In this document: positions 8,724-17,204 of the stretch, piece by piece
Layout: every line of letters starts with the position of its first letter
How positions within the stretch are numbered: the stretch's first letter is position 1
DNA from: a bacterium
GTDB taxonomy: Bacteria; Patescibacteriota; Doudnabacteria; UBA920; VMFF01
Assembly (NCBI GenBank): GCA_021811585.1
Contig: JAJZOG010000002.1
Coordinates: 1 to 52,600, forward strand
DNA: 52,600 bases
Direction of reading: 5' to 3'
Made by a program: the position numbers and the translations under genes
Notes under the pieces: generated by a model
What the model saw: the letters and a program-made list of their open reading frames with translations, nothing else
Databases searched by the model: none
Told to the model about the DNA's origin: nothing

Positions 8724-8813
8724 CCAGAAAATTTGGGCGCGCTAAAACCCGGGAGCAAACGCGAAAGCGAAAACGCACCGGCTTGCGGCGCATTCAAAAG
8801 GAGATAAGATAGA

Positions 8814-10622
8814 ATGATGAGACAGAGATCTCACAGGACGCAGGCAGACCAAGATCCCAGCCAGGATAGGCCCGCAAATGTCCCGAGCGACAGAATCGCG
8901 CACAGCGCGATTATGCCTCAACCTCAACCCGTTATAAACACAAGCAAATTCACCTCTTCAAGGCAGAACTTGCGCGTCATACCAATGGGCGGCGTGGAAG
9001 AAATCGGCGAAAACATGACTGTTTTCGAATATGGCGATGACCTCATAATCATAGATATGGGCCTTGCCTTCCCGGACGAAACCATGCCCGGAATTGATTA
9101 CATAATTCCGGATACAACTTGGCTGGAACAAAACAAGAAGCGCATCCGCGGAGTAATAATTACGCACGGACACTTGGACCATATCGGCGGAATACCGTAC
9201 ATTTTGCCGAAACTGGGAGATCCGCCGATTTACACAATGCCGCTTACAGCGGGATTCGTAAAAAAGCGCCTCGAAGAATTCGGCCTTTTGGGCAGAAGCA
9301 GGATTAACACCTTTAATAAAGACGATGTCCTGAAACTCGGAAATTTCTCCATAAGATTTTTCCGCATCAACCACAATATTCCCGACGGCGTTGGTTTGGC
9401 AATCACAACCCCTGTCGGCAACATTGTCTATGCCACTGACTGGAAATTCGACCATACGCCGGTGGATGACAGGCCCACGGAATTCGACAAGCTCGCAAAA
9501 TACGGAAGCGAAGGCGTGCTTATGCTTATGTCCGATTCCACGAACGCGACAAAGCCGGGATATTCCACTTCAGAAAGCGAACTTTCCGAAACCATCGACA
9601 GGATTTTCCAGGATGCTCAGGGAAGAATTATTTTTGCGACTTTTTCAACCTTGATTTCCCGCATTCAGCAGGTTTTCAATTCAGCGGCAAAGCACAACCG
9701 CAAAGTAATTGTTGTCGGCCGCAGCATGGTCAACAATATTGAAATAGCGCTGTCGCTGGGATACCTGAAAATCCAGCCGAAAATAATCATAAAAACAGAG
9801 CAGGCGAAAAAATATCCGGACAAAAATATTGTCATTCTCACAACCGGCTCCCAAGGCGAAGAAGCCGCGGCGCTGGCGAGAATTTCACGGGGCGAGCACA
9901 AAACAATTAAGCTCAAGCCCGGCGATACGGCCGTGGTTTCGTCTTCCCCAATTCCGGGGAATGAACGGGCAATTTCGTCCGTGCTTTCCAACATCACCCG
10001 CGAAGGCGCAAAAGTCCTGTATTACCAAAATCTGGACATTCACAGCTCCGGACACGCCAAGCAAGAAGATTTGAAACTCATGATTGCCCTCACAAAGCCG
10101 AGATACTTTATGCCCATCCACGGCGAACACCACATGCTTGTGGCGCACGCCGAACTTGCGCAATCGCTGCACATTCCGGATCAGAATATTTTTATTCTTG
10201 ATAACGGCCAGGCAGTGGAGCTTACTTCCGCCGGCACGGCAAAAAAAATCGACCCGAAAATTCCTTCAGGATATTTATTCATTGACGGGCTCGGGGTCGG
10301 CGATGTCGGCGAAGTTGTGATCCGCGACAGGCAAGTAATGGCGCGCGACGGAATGTTTGTGATAATCATGACCGTGGACAAGCGCACAGGCAAGCTTATC
10401 AGCCAGCCGGACATTATTTCGCGCGGGTTCATATACATGAAAGGGTCTGACGAGCTCATCCGCGAAGTAAAACACGAGGTGCGCAAGCTCTTCGAAAGCA
10501 AAGGCAAAGGCGAAGCCAACTGGGCATATATCCGCCAAACCGTCCGCGACCAAATCGGCGAATATCTCTACCAAAAAACCGAACGCAAACCAATGATTCT
10601 GCCGGTTGTTCTGGAAGTATAA
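8814..10622 (+). CDS. rnj: Ribonuclease J
   Basis: Metallo-beta-lactamase/beta-CASP ribonuclease with 5'-3' exonuclease and endonuclease activity in mRNA decay and rRNA maturation. Seen: a disordered N-terminal extension of about 50 aa, the core starting at LRVIPMGGVEEIGEN, the metal motif HGHLDHIGG (118-126), GLAITTPVGNIVYATDWKFD, the beta-CASP motifs SDSTNA, FSTLISRIQQV and SSPIPGNE, the late HSSGHAKQEDL and MPIHGEHHM, and the C-terminal domain. The length of 602 aa is normal. The start could be either ATG of the MM pair. The long structured leader suggests autoregulation, as described for other RNA-decay nucleases. A terminator follows the gene. Confidence 0.94.
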   Translation: MMRQRSHRTQADQDPSQDRPANVPSDRIAHSAIMPQPQPVINTSKFTSSRQNLRVIPMGGVEEIGENMTVFEYGDDLIIIDMGLAFPDETMPGIDYIIPDTTWLEQNKKRIRGVIITHGHLDHIGGIPYILPKLGDPPIYTMPLTAGFVKKRLEEFGLLGRSRINTFNKDDVLKLGNFSIRFFRINHNIPDGVGLAITTPVGNIVYATDWKFDHTPVDDRPTEFDKLAKYGSEGVLMLMSDSTNATKPGYSTSESELSETIDRIFQDAQGRIIFATFSTLISRIQQVFNSAAKHNRKVIVVGRSMVNNIEIALSLGYLKIQPKIIIKTEQAKKYPDKNIVILTTGSQGEEAAALARISRGEHKTIKLKPGDTAVVSSSPIPGNERAISSVLSNITREGAKVLYYQNLDIHSSGHAKQEDLKLMIALTKPRYFMPIHGEHHMLVAHAELAQSLHIPDQNIFILDNGQAVELTSAGTAKKIDPKIPSGYLFIDGLGVGDVGEVVIRDRQVMARDGMFVIIMTVDKRTGKLISQPDIISRGFIYMKGSDELIREVKHEVRKLFESKGKGEANWAYIRQTVRDQIGEYLYQKTERKPMILPVVLEV

Positions 10623-10674
10623 CAACCAGGGCAGGCGCTGAAATCCATGGCTCTGCCAAAAATCCAAAAAAACG

Positions 10675-10703
10675 AAACCCCCGGAAAAGCCCGGGGGTTT
10701 TTC
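10675..10703 (+). terminator. Rho-independent terminator after RNase J
   Basis: CCCCCGG/CCGGGGG stem with a short AAAAGC-type loop, followed by TTTTTC. Confidence 0.9.
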
Positions 10704-10774
10704 ATTGTTGATAACGCAAAACCTAGGGCCGCAAAATATGTGCTAAAATTAAAACATATTAAATTTAATCCCAG

Positions 10775-11749
10775 ATGCCCACAACAAAAATTTTAGTTTC
10801 AGGGGTTCGCGCTTCGGGAGAGCCGCATATTGGAAATTACCTCGGCGCGATCAAGCAATTCATCGCACTTCAAAACCAATACCGCTGCCATATTTTCATA
10901 GCAGACCTGCATGCCCTGACGACAATTTCCGATCCCAAAGAAGTGCGCGTGCAAACCCTGGAAGTGGCGGCGGATTACCTCGCTCTTGGCATTGACCCGA
11001 AAAAAACAACGCTTTTCCTGCAGTCGCAAATTCCACAGCACGCCGAGCTTGCCTGGATTTTTAATTGCATTACGCCTATCGGCGAGCTTGAAAGAATGAC
11101 CCAGTTCAAGGAAAAATCCAGCCAGCAAAAAGAAAATATTAATGCCGGCCTTCTAAATTATCCCGTGCTTATGGCAGCTGATATTTTACTCTATAAAGCC
11201 GAAGCCGTGCCTGTTGGCGAGGATCAAGTCCAGCACTTGGAACTTGCCCGAACCATTGCCCGAAAATTCAACAAGCATTTTGGCAAGACATTCCCGGAAC
11301 CAAAGCCGCTTCTTTCGGAAGCGTTGCGCGTTAAAAGCTTAAGCAATCCTGAAAAAAAAATGAGCAAAACAGGAGACGAAGCGCTTCTGCTGTCGGATCC
11401 GCCGGAAGAGATTTCGCGCAAGCTCAAAAAAGCCGTAACAGCCACGGACGCAAAAGGCGCACACCCCGGAGTGGATAATTTAATGCTCATGCTTCGCGAA
11501 TTCGGAAGCCGCGAACAAATTCTGCGCTTTGAAAGCGAGCTGGAAAACAACACCATAAAATATTCGGAATTAAAAGAAATCCTGGCGCAAAGAATTGCCG
11601 CGCATTTCGCGGATTTCAGAAAAAAAAGAAAAGAATTGCTCGCAAGCCCAGAAACGCTCGCGGATATCCTGGGCGAAGGTGCGGAAAAGGCGCGCGCTGC
11701 CGCGGAAAAAACCATGCGCGAGGTTAAAGAAAAAGTCGGCTTGCTCTAA
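10775..11749 (+). CDS. trpS: Tryptophanyl-tRNA synthetase
   Basis: Class I synthetase that charges tRNA-Trp in the cytoplasm. Seen: the HIGH-like motif PHIGNYLGAI (about 18-27), tryptophan-pocket residues around FIADLHALT, GEDQVQHLELAR, and the KMSKS-like loop KKMSKTGDE (about 195). The length of 324 aa is normal for TrpS. The ATG at 10775 follows a TTTAAT box by only five bases, so this gene may also be leaderless, but its -35 region is poor. Confidence 0.95.
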   Translation: MPTTKILVSGVRASGEPHIGNYLGAIKQFIALQNQYRCHIFIADLHALTTISDPKEVRVQTLEVAADYLALGIDPKKTTLFLQSQIPQHAELAWIFNCITPIGELERMTQFKEKSSQQKENINAGLLNYPVLMAADILLYKAEAVPVGEDQVQHLELARTIARKFNKHFGKTFPEPKPLLSEALRVKSLSNPEKKMSKTGDEALLLSDPPEEISRKLKKAVTATDAKGAHPGVDNLMLMLREFGSREQILRFESELENNTIKYSELKEILAQRIAAHFADFRKKRKELLASPETLADILGEGAEKARAAAEKTMREVKEKVGLL

Positions 11750-11762
11750 AGTTCATAAAAAT

Positions 11763-11790
11763 TTGCCACATCCTGCCTTGGTGCTATACT
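11763..11790 (+). promoter_or_regulatory. Promoter of the small zinc-ribbon gene
   Basis: TTGCCA (11763-11768), a 16-nt spacer and TATACT (11785-11790). Two small hairpins follow in the leader: CTCTG/CAGAG, and AAGCCC/GGGCTT (11823-11843). The second stem takes in part of the AGGAGGG ribosome-binding site just before the ATG. Confidence 0.5.
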
Positions 11791-11843
11791 TATTTTAATA
11801 AACTCTGCTGCAAAACAGAGGGAAGCCCAAAAAAGGAGGGCTT

Positions 11844-12017
11844 ATGTGTGCGGTAACCCGGAAGTGCGCCGTCTGCGGACGGTATATCTGCTGCGGAGAC
11901 AGCCACGACGAGTGGCCGGTCTACAAATGCAGTGAATGCGGGGGACCTACGTATGCAACCCCGATCCAGCCGCGGCCGGAGAAACAAACATCAGCACAAC
12001 AAGGAGCGAGCGCATGA
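11844..12017 (+). CDS. Small zinc-ribbon protein, 57 aa
   Basis: ATG 11844 follows a strong AAAGGAGGG site. The product has three Cys pairs, KCAVCG, YICCG and KCSECGG, in its first 40 residues. That is a compact treble-clef or zinc-ribbon layout, followed by a disordered Pro/Gln tail. The role is unknown; such proteins usually bind nucleic acid or stabilise a complex. A 4-bp overlap (ATGA at 12014) leads into an 11-codon ORF that ends in the terminator stem. It sits between two housekeeping genes with its own promoter and terminator. Confidence 0.55.
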   Translation: MCAVTRKCAVCGRYICCGDSHDEWPVYKCSECGGPTYATPIQPRPEKQTSAQQGASA

Positions 12018-12039
12018 AACAAACGCACACTCCGCCAAA

Positions 12040-12077
12040 AACGGCATCCTAATTAGGAGGACAAGGATGCCGTTTTC
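12040..12077. terminator. Bidirectional terminator between the zinc-ribbon gene and pgm
   Basis: 10-bp stem AACGGCATCC/GGATGCCGTT with T-runs on both strands. It can end the plus-strand small gene and the minus-strand mutase. Confidence 0.75.
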
Positions 12078-12105
12078 ATATTCCTATTTAAAATTCAACC
12101 TCGCG

Positions 12106-13572
12106 CTATGCCGTGCGAATCTCTTCCAAAATTTCATCGCGCTTCTGCGCCATAATTTCCGGGCTGCGCGCTTCCAAAGTGAAGCGGATAAGCGGCTCTG
12201 TATTTGACGCGCGCAAATTAAACCAAAAATCGGGATATTCCACGCTCAAGCCGTCAATTAAATTCTGTTTGCCGTCCGCAAACTTTTCCTTAAGCGCGGC
12301 AATTTTGCGCAGAGAAGCTTCCATGCCCGCCACTTTCATGTTAATTTCGCCCGAGCTGAAATATTTTTTGTACGGCGCAAAGCACTCCGAAACCGGCCTG
12401 CCCTGCGCGGAAAGGAATTTCAATAATTTATAAATTAAGACAGCAGGCGCCTCAAAAGTGCCGTACGGCAATTTATAAAAAAAATGGCCCGACGATTCGC
12501 CGCCAAAAACCGCGCCATGCTCTATCATTTCCGCTTTTATAAGAGAATGGCCAACCGGCGTAATAATCGCTTTGCCGCCGTGCGAATCGATTATGTCTTT
12601 TGTGATTCTTCCCGGCCGGATATCATAAGCGACCACTGCATGCGGATTCTCGGCAAGCTCTATTTCCGCCAGAACGCCGCGCAAAATATCCTGAGCAATC
12701 ATCTCGCCTTTTTCGTCGCAGAAAAAATACCTGTCCCCGTCGCCGTCCGCTATTATGCCAAGATCGCATTTGCCTTCAAGCACCGCGCCGCGCAGCTGCG
12801 CCGTGTTTTCGGCGATCATCGGATCAGCGCCATGCGCGGGAAAATTTCCATCCGGCCGGAAATTCAGCTTCACGGCTTCGCAATTCAAATTTGAAAAAAT
12901 CGCGTCCATGTCCGCGGCGCCCATGCCGCTGGAAGCATCCGCGGCGATTTTAAATTTTTTTATCGCCGAGCCGGGAAAACGGCCGCCGCCGGCAAAATCA
13001 ATCTGCTCCTTAATCTCTTCCATGACAACATTCTCCTTTTTGCCAAGCACTCCCCACCCATGCTTTGCAACCGGCGAAAAATCTTCATTTAAAATAATAT
13101 CCCGAATTTCAAAAATTCCCGTTTTCGCGCTCAAAGGAATTGCATGGGATTTCACAATCTTAAAACCATTCCATTCTTTGGGATTATGGGAAGCCGAAAC
13201 CTGAATGCCGCCGCTGTATCCGTAAAACGCCGTGGCAAAATAGAAACTTGGCGTGGAAACCATGCCAATATCGTCAACATCAATGCCGCTGTCCAAAAGC
13301 GCGGAAATAATTTTCGTTTTGAGGGCAGGGCTGGATGTGCGCATATCAGAGCCAACTGCCACGCGAAGCTTTTCCGCTTTTTCCACAGTACTCGCGGAGA
13401 CGATGCCATCCCCCATACCAGCTTCGGTGCCTGCTTCAGCGGCGTTTTCAGCGGCCAAGAGCCAAGTTGCATACGCGCGGCCAATGCCGTAAGCTGCCTC
13501 CTCATTTATCTGCCCGGGGTAAATTCCGCGGATATCGTAAGATTTGAATATGTTTTGATCTATGTTTCGCAT
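12106..13572 (-). CDS. Phosphomannomutase/phosphoglucomutase
   Basis: Alpha-D-phosphohexomutase that interconverts hexose 1- and 6-phosphates, feeding nucleotide sugars for envelope glycans. All four family signatures are visible: the phosphoserine loop VSASHNPKEWNGFK, the metal loop ADGDGDRYFF, the sugar loop GGESSGHFFY, and the phosphate-binding RASNTEPLIRF near the end. The length of 488 aa fits ManB/AlgC-type enzymes. An insertion of about 30 Ala/Glu-rich residues sits near position 45. Which sugar it prefers cannot be told from sequence alone. Confidence 0.92.
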   Translation of the reverse strand: MRNIDQNIFKSYDIRGIYPGQINEEAAYGIGRAYATWLLAAENAAEAGTEAGMGDGIVSASTVEKAEKLRVAVGSDMRTSSPALKTKIISALLDSGIDVDDIGMVSTPSFYFATAFYGYSGGIQVSASHNPKEWNGFKIVKSHAIPLSAKTGIFEIRDIILNEDFSPVAKHGWGVLGKKENVVMEEIKEQIDFAGGGRFPGSAIKKFKIAADASSGMGAADMDAIFSNLNCEAVKLNFRPDGNFPAHGADPMIAENTAQLRGAVLEGKCDLGIIADGDGDRYFFCDEKGEMIAQDILRGVLAEIELAENPHAVVAYDIRPGRITKDIIDSHGGKAIITPVGHSLIKAEMIEHGAVFGGESSGHFFYKLPYGTFEAPAVLIYKLLKFLSAQGRPVSECFAPYKKYFSSGEINMKVAGMEASLRKIAALKEKFADGKQNLIDGLSVEYPDFWFNLRASNTEPLIRFTLEARSPEIMAQKRDEILEEIRTA

Positions 13573-13585
13573 TTTGGCCGCAAAA

Positions 13586-13623
13586 AAATTGGGTTTAATT
13601 TCATTTTAATTATAACCCAATTT
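13586..13623. promoter_or_regulatory. Inverted repeat over the mutase promoter region
   Basis: AAATTGGGTT and AACCCAATTT form a long imperfect palindrome that includes a TATAAT-like box on the minus strand and is followed, on that strand, by a run of seven T. It could be an operator, or an AT-rich terminator/attenuator in the mutase leader. Confidence 0.35.
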
Positions 13624-13663
13624 GAGTTTGAAAATATAGTGCTTTGCACAATATCTATACTGC

Positions 13664-13695
13664 GAGCCGGCTCACGCCCTAACATGAGCCGGCTC
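13664..13695. terminator. Hairpin downstream of the 142-aa orphan
   Basis: The self-complementary 10-mer GAGCCGGCTC occurs twice, 12 bases apart, giving a strong stem. It lies just past the stop of the minus-strand orphan. There is no clear T-run, so termination is inferred from position. Confidence 0.5.
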
Positions 13696-13713
13696 CTTAA
13701 AGCAACAAAAAAA

Positions 13714-14142
13714 CTATTGAACAAACTCGTCAGTAATCTCCTGTTCGCTGTCGAACATGGAATTACTGACAAATTCGCTGGAAAGATACCGGAATTTCCG
13801 GTATCCCCCGGGCGTGAGAAACCAGACGGTAACCCATCCCGTGCGAGGGCCCTCACTGGCGCACACAGCATTGTACATTTTATTGTACAAATGCCATGAA
13901 CCACCAGCCGCCAAAGAAATTTTGGATGCCAACTCGGCATCCGGAGGTACCCAAACCAATGCCAATCGCTTGGCAATGGCCCGGAGCACCACTTGGCGGC
14001 GCGGACCAGTTAATCCTTCAGATAATCCTTCTTTTTTTTGAATACCAGGGGCAGCATTTGCCCCCTGTCTATTTTGTTGAGGTTTCACCATGGGCACCTT
14101 GCGGCGCACGGCGGTATTGCGAGTCACTACAATAGAACTCAT
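13714..14142 (-). CDS. Orphan protein, 142 aa
   Basis: Minus-strand ORF with an AAAGGA site seven bases before its ATG and a hairpin after its stop, so it looks like a self-contained unit. The N-terminal 50 residues are basic and Gln/Asn-rich (KVPMVKPQQNRQGAN), probably disordered. The rest has mixed secondary structure with conserved-looking aromatic residues (GWVTVWFLTPGGYRKFRYL) and an acidic tail. I recognise no family. The overlapping plus-strand ORFs are less protein-like. Confidence 0.5.
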   Translation of the reverse strand: MSSIVVTRNTAVRRKVPMVKPQQNRQGANAAPGIQKKEGLSEGLTGPRRQVVLRAIAKRLALVWVPPDAELASKISLAAGGSWHLYNKMYNAVCASEGPRTGWVTVWFLTPGGYRKFRYLSSEFVSNSMFDSEQEITDEFVQ

Positions 14143-14326
14143 TATGAGTCCTTTCGTGTGGAATCGAGCCCCAACTTCAGCTCATATAAAATATTTTACT
14201 CTTGAGGAAAAATTAGTCAAATGCACCAACTGTTGATAATTTTTAACCAAAATTTTGTGCAGCATACATAAAAATCAAAAAATAAAACCACCACACTCCA
14301 AGATTGAACCGTGCCCCTTCTCATTC

Positions 14327-14362
14327 AAAATCACCTCGTCCGATAAACGCGGGGTGATTTTA
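14327..14362 (+). terminator. Terminator hairpin upstream of ychF
   Basis: AAAATCACC/GGTGATTTT stem followed by ATT. No convincing plus-strand CDS precedes it within 180 bp, so either a short RNA is made from about 14.2 kb or it protects ychF from readthrough. Confidence 0.55.
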
Positions 14363-14414
14363 TTAACCTGGCTGATACGCTATACTTTATATATAAATTT
14401 TAACGAACACCTTA

Positions 14415-15512
14415 TTGTCATTCAAAATCGGCATAGTCGGATTGCCAAACGTGGGAAAATCAACGCTTTTTAATGCCTTAACCAAAAGCAAGGTTGAAGC
14501 GGCAAATTATCCGTTCGCGACAATCGAGCCAAATATTGCCGTTGTCGCTGTGCCGGACGAACGGCTGGAAAAGCTTGCGGCGCTCGAACATTCCGAAAAA
14601 ATCGTGCCCACAACAATAGAATTCGTGGATATTGCAGGCCTGGTTGCAGGAGCCCATAAAGGCGAGGGGCTTGGCAATAAATTCCTGGCGAAAATTCGCG
14701 AAGTTGATGCGATTCTCGAAGTTGTCCGTTTTTTTGAAGACAAAGATATTATCCATGTGTCGGGCTCTGTTGACCCTGATCGGGATTTGGAAACAATTTC
14801 CATTGAACTTGCGCTTGCGGATTTGGAAACAGTTGGCAAGCGGATTGAAAATAGCTCCAAAGAAGCCAAGAGCGGCGACCGCGAGGCGCTCCAAAAAAAA
14901 TTCGCACTGGAAAAAATCCAAACGCTTTTATCTCAAGGCAAACCGGCAAGAGAAGCTGTTTTAACGGAAGCGGAACAAAAAACCGTTGCAGATATCCAAC
15001 TTCTTACAGCCAAACCCTTTTTATATGTTGCCAATGTGGCTGAATCTGAAATTGCAAACGCGCAAGCGGCAAAAACAGGGGCGCAGCATGCATCCGCTGA
15101 TAAAAACCGGCCGACGCTGATACCAATATCCGCAAAAATAGAAAGCGAGCTTTCCGAACTCCCGGATAACGAGCGCAAACAATATCTGGCTGACCTTGGC
15201 ATGGAATCCTCCGGCTTGGAAAAAGTTATTCGCGCGGCCTACAAAATACTGGGCCTCGTAACCTTTATTACAGCCGGCCCGAAAGAAAGCAAGGCCTGGA
15301 CATGCCGAGCCGGCACAAAAGCCCCGCAAGCTGCCGGAATTATCCATACGGATTTTGAACGGGGCTTTATCCGCGCCGAAATCATACAATGGGACAAGCT
15401 TTTGGAAGCAAACGGATATGCCGGCGCCCGTGAGCGCGGCTGGCTAAGGGTTGAGGGCAAAGAATACGTTATTCAAGACGGGGATGTTGTACATTTCAGA
15501 TTTAATATTTAA
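14415..15512 (+). CDS. ychF: Redox-regulated ATPase/GTPase YchF (OLA1 family)
   Basis: Obg-like P-loop ATPase that binds ribosomes and is linked to stress responses. Seen: G1 GIVGLPNVGKSTLFNALT, the hallmark YPFATIEPN, G3 VDIAGLVAGAHKGEGLGNKFL, the TGS domain near the C-terminus (TFITAGPKESKAWTCRAGTKAPQAAG) and the conserved end GKEYVIQDGDVVHFRFN. The length of 365 aa is normal. The start codon is TTG; a TATACT box at 14381-14386 is the likely -10. Confidence 0.95.
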   Translation: MSFKIGIVGLPNVGKSTLFNALTKSKVEAANYPFATIEPNIAVVAVPDERLEKLAALEHSEKIVPTTIEFVDIAGLVAGAHKGEGLGNKFLAKIREVDAILEVVRFFEDKDIIHVSGSVDPDRDLETISIELALADLETVGKRIENSSKEAKSGDREALQKKFALEKIQTLLSQGKPAREAVLTEAEQKTVADIQLLTAKPFLYVANVAESEIANAQAAKTGAQHASADKNRPTLIPISAKIESELSELPDNERKQYLADLGMESSGLEKVIRAAYKILGLVTFITAGPKESKAWTCRAGTKAPQAAGIIHTDFERGFIRAEIIQWDKLLEANGYAGARERGWLRVEGKEYVIQDGDVVHFRFNI

Positions 15513-15627
15513 TTAATTTCCCAAACGTATAATAAACAGGAAGAAAGTTTCAAAGCAATTTTCAACAAATCTCTAAATTCCAGCATCCAGCCTAAAGGTT
15601 GCAAAGGCATTCAACCAAAACGCGCCC

Positions 15628-15656
15628 TTTACAAAAAAGCCCTCTTTTGATAAAAT
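15628..15656 (+). promoter_or_regulatory. Promoter of the rpsF-ssb-rpsR operon
   Basis: TTTACA (15628-15633), a 17-nt spacer and TAAAAT (15651-15656). It leaves a leader of about 140 nt before rpsF, the site where ribosomal proteins often regulate their own operon. Confidence 0.6.
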
Positions 15657-15804
15657 CCCTGTACAAGTTAATATTCACATATTCGCCCCAAGCTATTCGG
15701 GGCGATGATAAGATAAATCATATTTGCTCCTCAGCTCGGAATCCTCACGCTTCGCGTTCGGCTTCCCTTGGCTAAGTTGCGAACAAGAAAGGATTTTGAT
15801 CATC

Positions 15805-16281
15805 ATGCCGAAATATGAAATGATGTACATAGTTGCATCAAGTGTTTCAGATGACCAAATCCCCGCTGTTACAGACGGGGTTTTAAAATACATAACTGAG
15901 CTTGGCGGCACGGTTGTGAAAGAAGAAAAATTGGGTAAAAAAAAGCTCGCCTATCCCATTAAAAAAACCAGGAACGGTTTTTACGATGCGGTTGTTTTCG
16001 AAATGGACGGCAAGCAGGTAAATGAGCTGGATTTAAAGCTCCGTTCCTCGGCCGACATTATCAGGCATATTGTAGTTAATATCGAAGAAGCGCTGGTACG
16101 AATACAAAAAGACGCCGAAGCCCAGGAAAAAATGAATCGCAGCAGAAGCGAGCGCGCCAAAGCATCGGGCTTTAAAGGCGAAAAAACCGAACAAACAAGC
16201 GAGGGCAAAGCGGAAATTTCCGATGAAAAACTTAATCAGAAAATAGAAGAGGCCTTATCCGAGGATTTAACAAACATTTAA
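15805..16281 (+). CDS. rpsF: 30S ribosomal protein S6
   Basis: Component of the small-subunit platform that pairs with S18. The core (residues 1-95) shows the S6 motifs KYEMMYIVASSVSDD, KKLAYPIKKTRNGFYDAVVFEM and IRHIVVNIEEALV. A charged C-terminal tail of about 60 residues follows, longer than in E. coli but typical of many S6 proteins. ATG 15805 is preferred over the ORF-track start because the S6 fold begins there. First gene of the rpsF-ssb-rpsR cluster. Confidence 0.95.
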   Translation: MPKYEMMYIVASSVSDDQIPAVTDGVLKYITELGGTVVKEEKLGKKKLAYPIKKTRNGFYDAVVFEMDGKQVNELDLKLRSSADIIRHIVVNIEEALVRIQKDAEAQEKMNRSRSERAKASGFKGEKTEQTSEGKAEISDEKLNQKIEEALSEDLTNI

Positions 16282-16305
16282 CGCGTTTAACGCAACAATA
16301 ATTAA

Positions 16306-16319
16306 GGCCCGAACGGGCC
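16306..16319 (+). promoter_or_regulatory. Short GC hairpin before ssb
   Basis: GGCCCGAACGGGCC, a tight inverted repeat ending 14 bp before the ssb ATG. With no T-run, it could tune translation or processing between rpsF and ssb. Confidence 0.35.
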
Positions 16320-16333
16320 GCAAAGCAAAACAT

Positions 16334-16810
16334 ATGGATTTAAACAAAGCTTTAATAATCGGCCGGCTGACGCGCGATCCGGAAATGCGCACAACGCCCC
16401 AAGGTGTTAATGTCTGCTCGTTTTCAATAGCAACCAACTATGTCTATTCCAATGCCGGCGGACAAAAACAAGACCAGGTTGAATATCACAATATCGTTGC
16501 CTGGAGAAAACTCGGCGAAATCGCCCACCAATACTTGAAAAAAGGCAGCCGCGTTTACGTTGAAGGAAGAATTCAGACCAGGTCATGGCAGGGAACCGAC
16601 GGCGTAAAGAAAAACCGCACCGAAATTATTCTTGATAACATGATCATGTTGGATTCCAAAGGCGCAAACAGCAGCGGCTTCGGCGGCAGCGCAAGCGCAA
16701 ATGCAAACAATGCGCCGGATTCGGCCTCCCAGCCCGAAGAAATCCCAACCATAAGCCAGGACGCCCCAACCGATGCCGAAGAAATCACCGTAGAAGATAT
16801 TCCATTTTAA
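16334..16810 (+). CDS. ssb: Single-stranded DNA-binding protein
   Basis: Binds and protects ssDNA in replication, repair and recombination. The OB fold occupies residues 1-110 (MDLNKALIIGRLTRDPEMR, VEYHNIVAWRKLGEIAHQYLKKGSRVYVEGRI), followed by a Gly/Ala/Ser-rich linker and the acidic protein-interaction tip EITVEDIPF, close to the canonical DDIPF. The length of 158 aa is normal. It lies between rpsF and rpsR, the conserved order. Confidence 0.96.
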   Translation: MDLNKALIIGRLTRDPEMRTTPQGVNVCSFSIATNYVYSNAGGQKQDQVEYHNIVAWRKLGEIAHQYLKKGSRVYVEGRIQTRSWQGTDGVKKNRTEIILDNMIMLDSKGANSSGFGGSASANANNAPDSASQPEEIPTISQDAPTDAEEITVEDIPF

Positions 16811-16911
16811 ATGGCTTGGTTTTGACAAGGCCTCGGGCCCAAAAACGTCCGCTTTGAATGAGGGCCTCTGTCTAAAACCGTTGAAGCAAACGCTAATTAT
16901 AAAGGAACACA

Positions 16912-17127
16912 ATGCAAACAACAGCAAAAAAAGTATGCTATTTCTGCAGTAATAAAATTAATTATGTTGATTACAAGGATTCGCAAACCTTGAGGCGCTT
17001 CATGTCCCCGCATGCAAAAATATTGTCGCACGCAAGAACAGGCACCTGCCCCAAGCACCAGCGAATGGTAACCATTGCCTTGAAACGTGCGCGGCATATG
17101 GCGCTTTTGCCGTTCGTGGCAAGTTAA
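16912..17127 (+). CDS. rpsR: 30S ribosomal protein S18
   Basis: Small-subunit protein that pairs with S6 on the platform. Its 71 aa contain the S18 core IDYKDSQTLRRFMSPHAKI-like segment and the C-terminal HQRMVTIALKRARHMALLPF. The N-terminal CYFC, together with the GTCPKH motif, suggests the zinc-binding version of S18. Third gene of the cluster. Confidence 0.93.
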   Translation: MQTTAKKVCYFCSNKINYVDYKDSQTLRRFMSPHAKILSHARTGTCPKHQRMVTIALKRARHMALLPFVAS

Positions 17128-17198
17128 CCACCTACTAACTACTAACTACTAACTACCAACTACTAACTACCACCTACCAACTATTAACTCCCAACTAC
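17128..17198. repeat. Degenerate short tandem repeat, purine-poor
   Basis: Between rpsR and efp lies about 70 bp built from variants of CTAACTACT/CTAACTACC, with a G-free strand. The copies are imperfect, so the array has probably drifted. It contains no promoter-like box and ends seven bases before the efp ATG. Confidence 0.7.
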
Positions 17199-17204
17199 TT
17201 CCCT

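Noticed and set aside
13144-13899. 251-aa plus-strand ORF spanning the 5' end of the mutase gene
   Set aside because: It crosses the mutase start, its leader repeat and the orphan on the other strand; composition is shadow-like and there is no SD.
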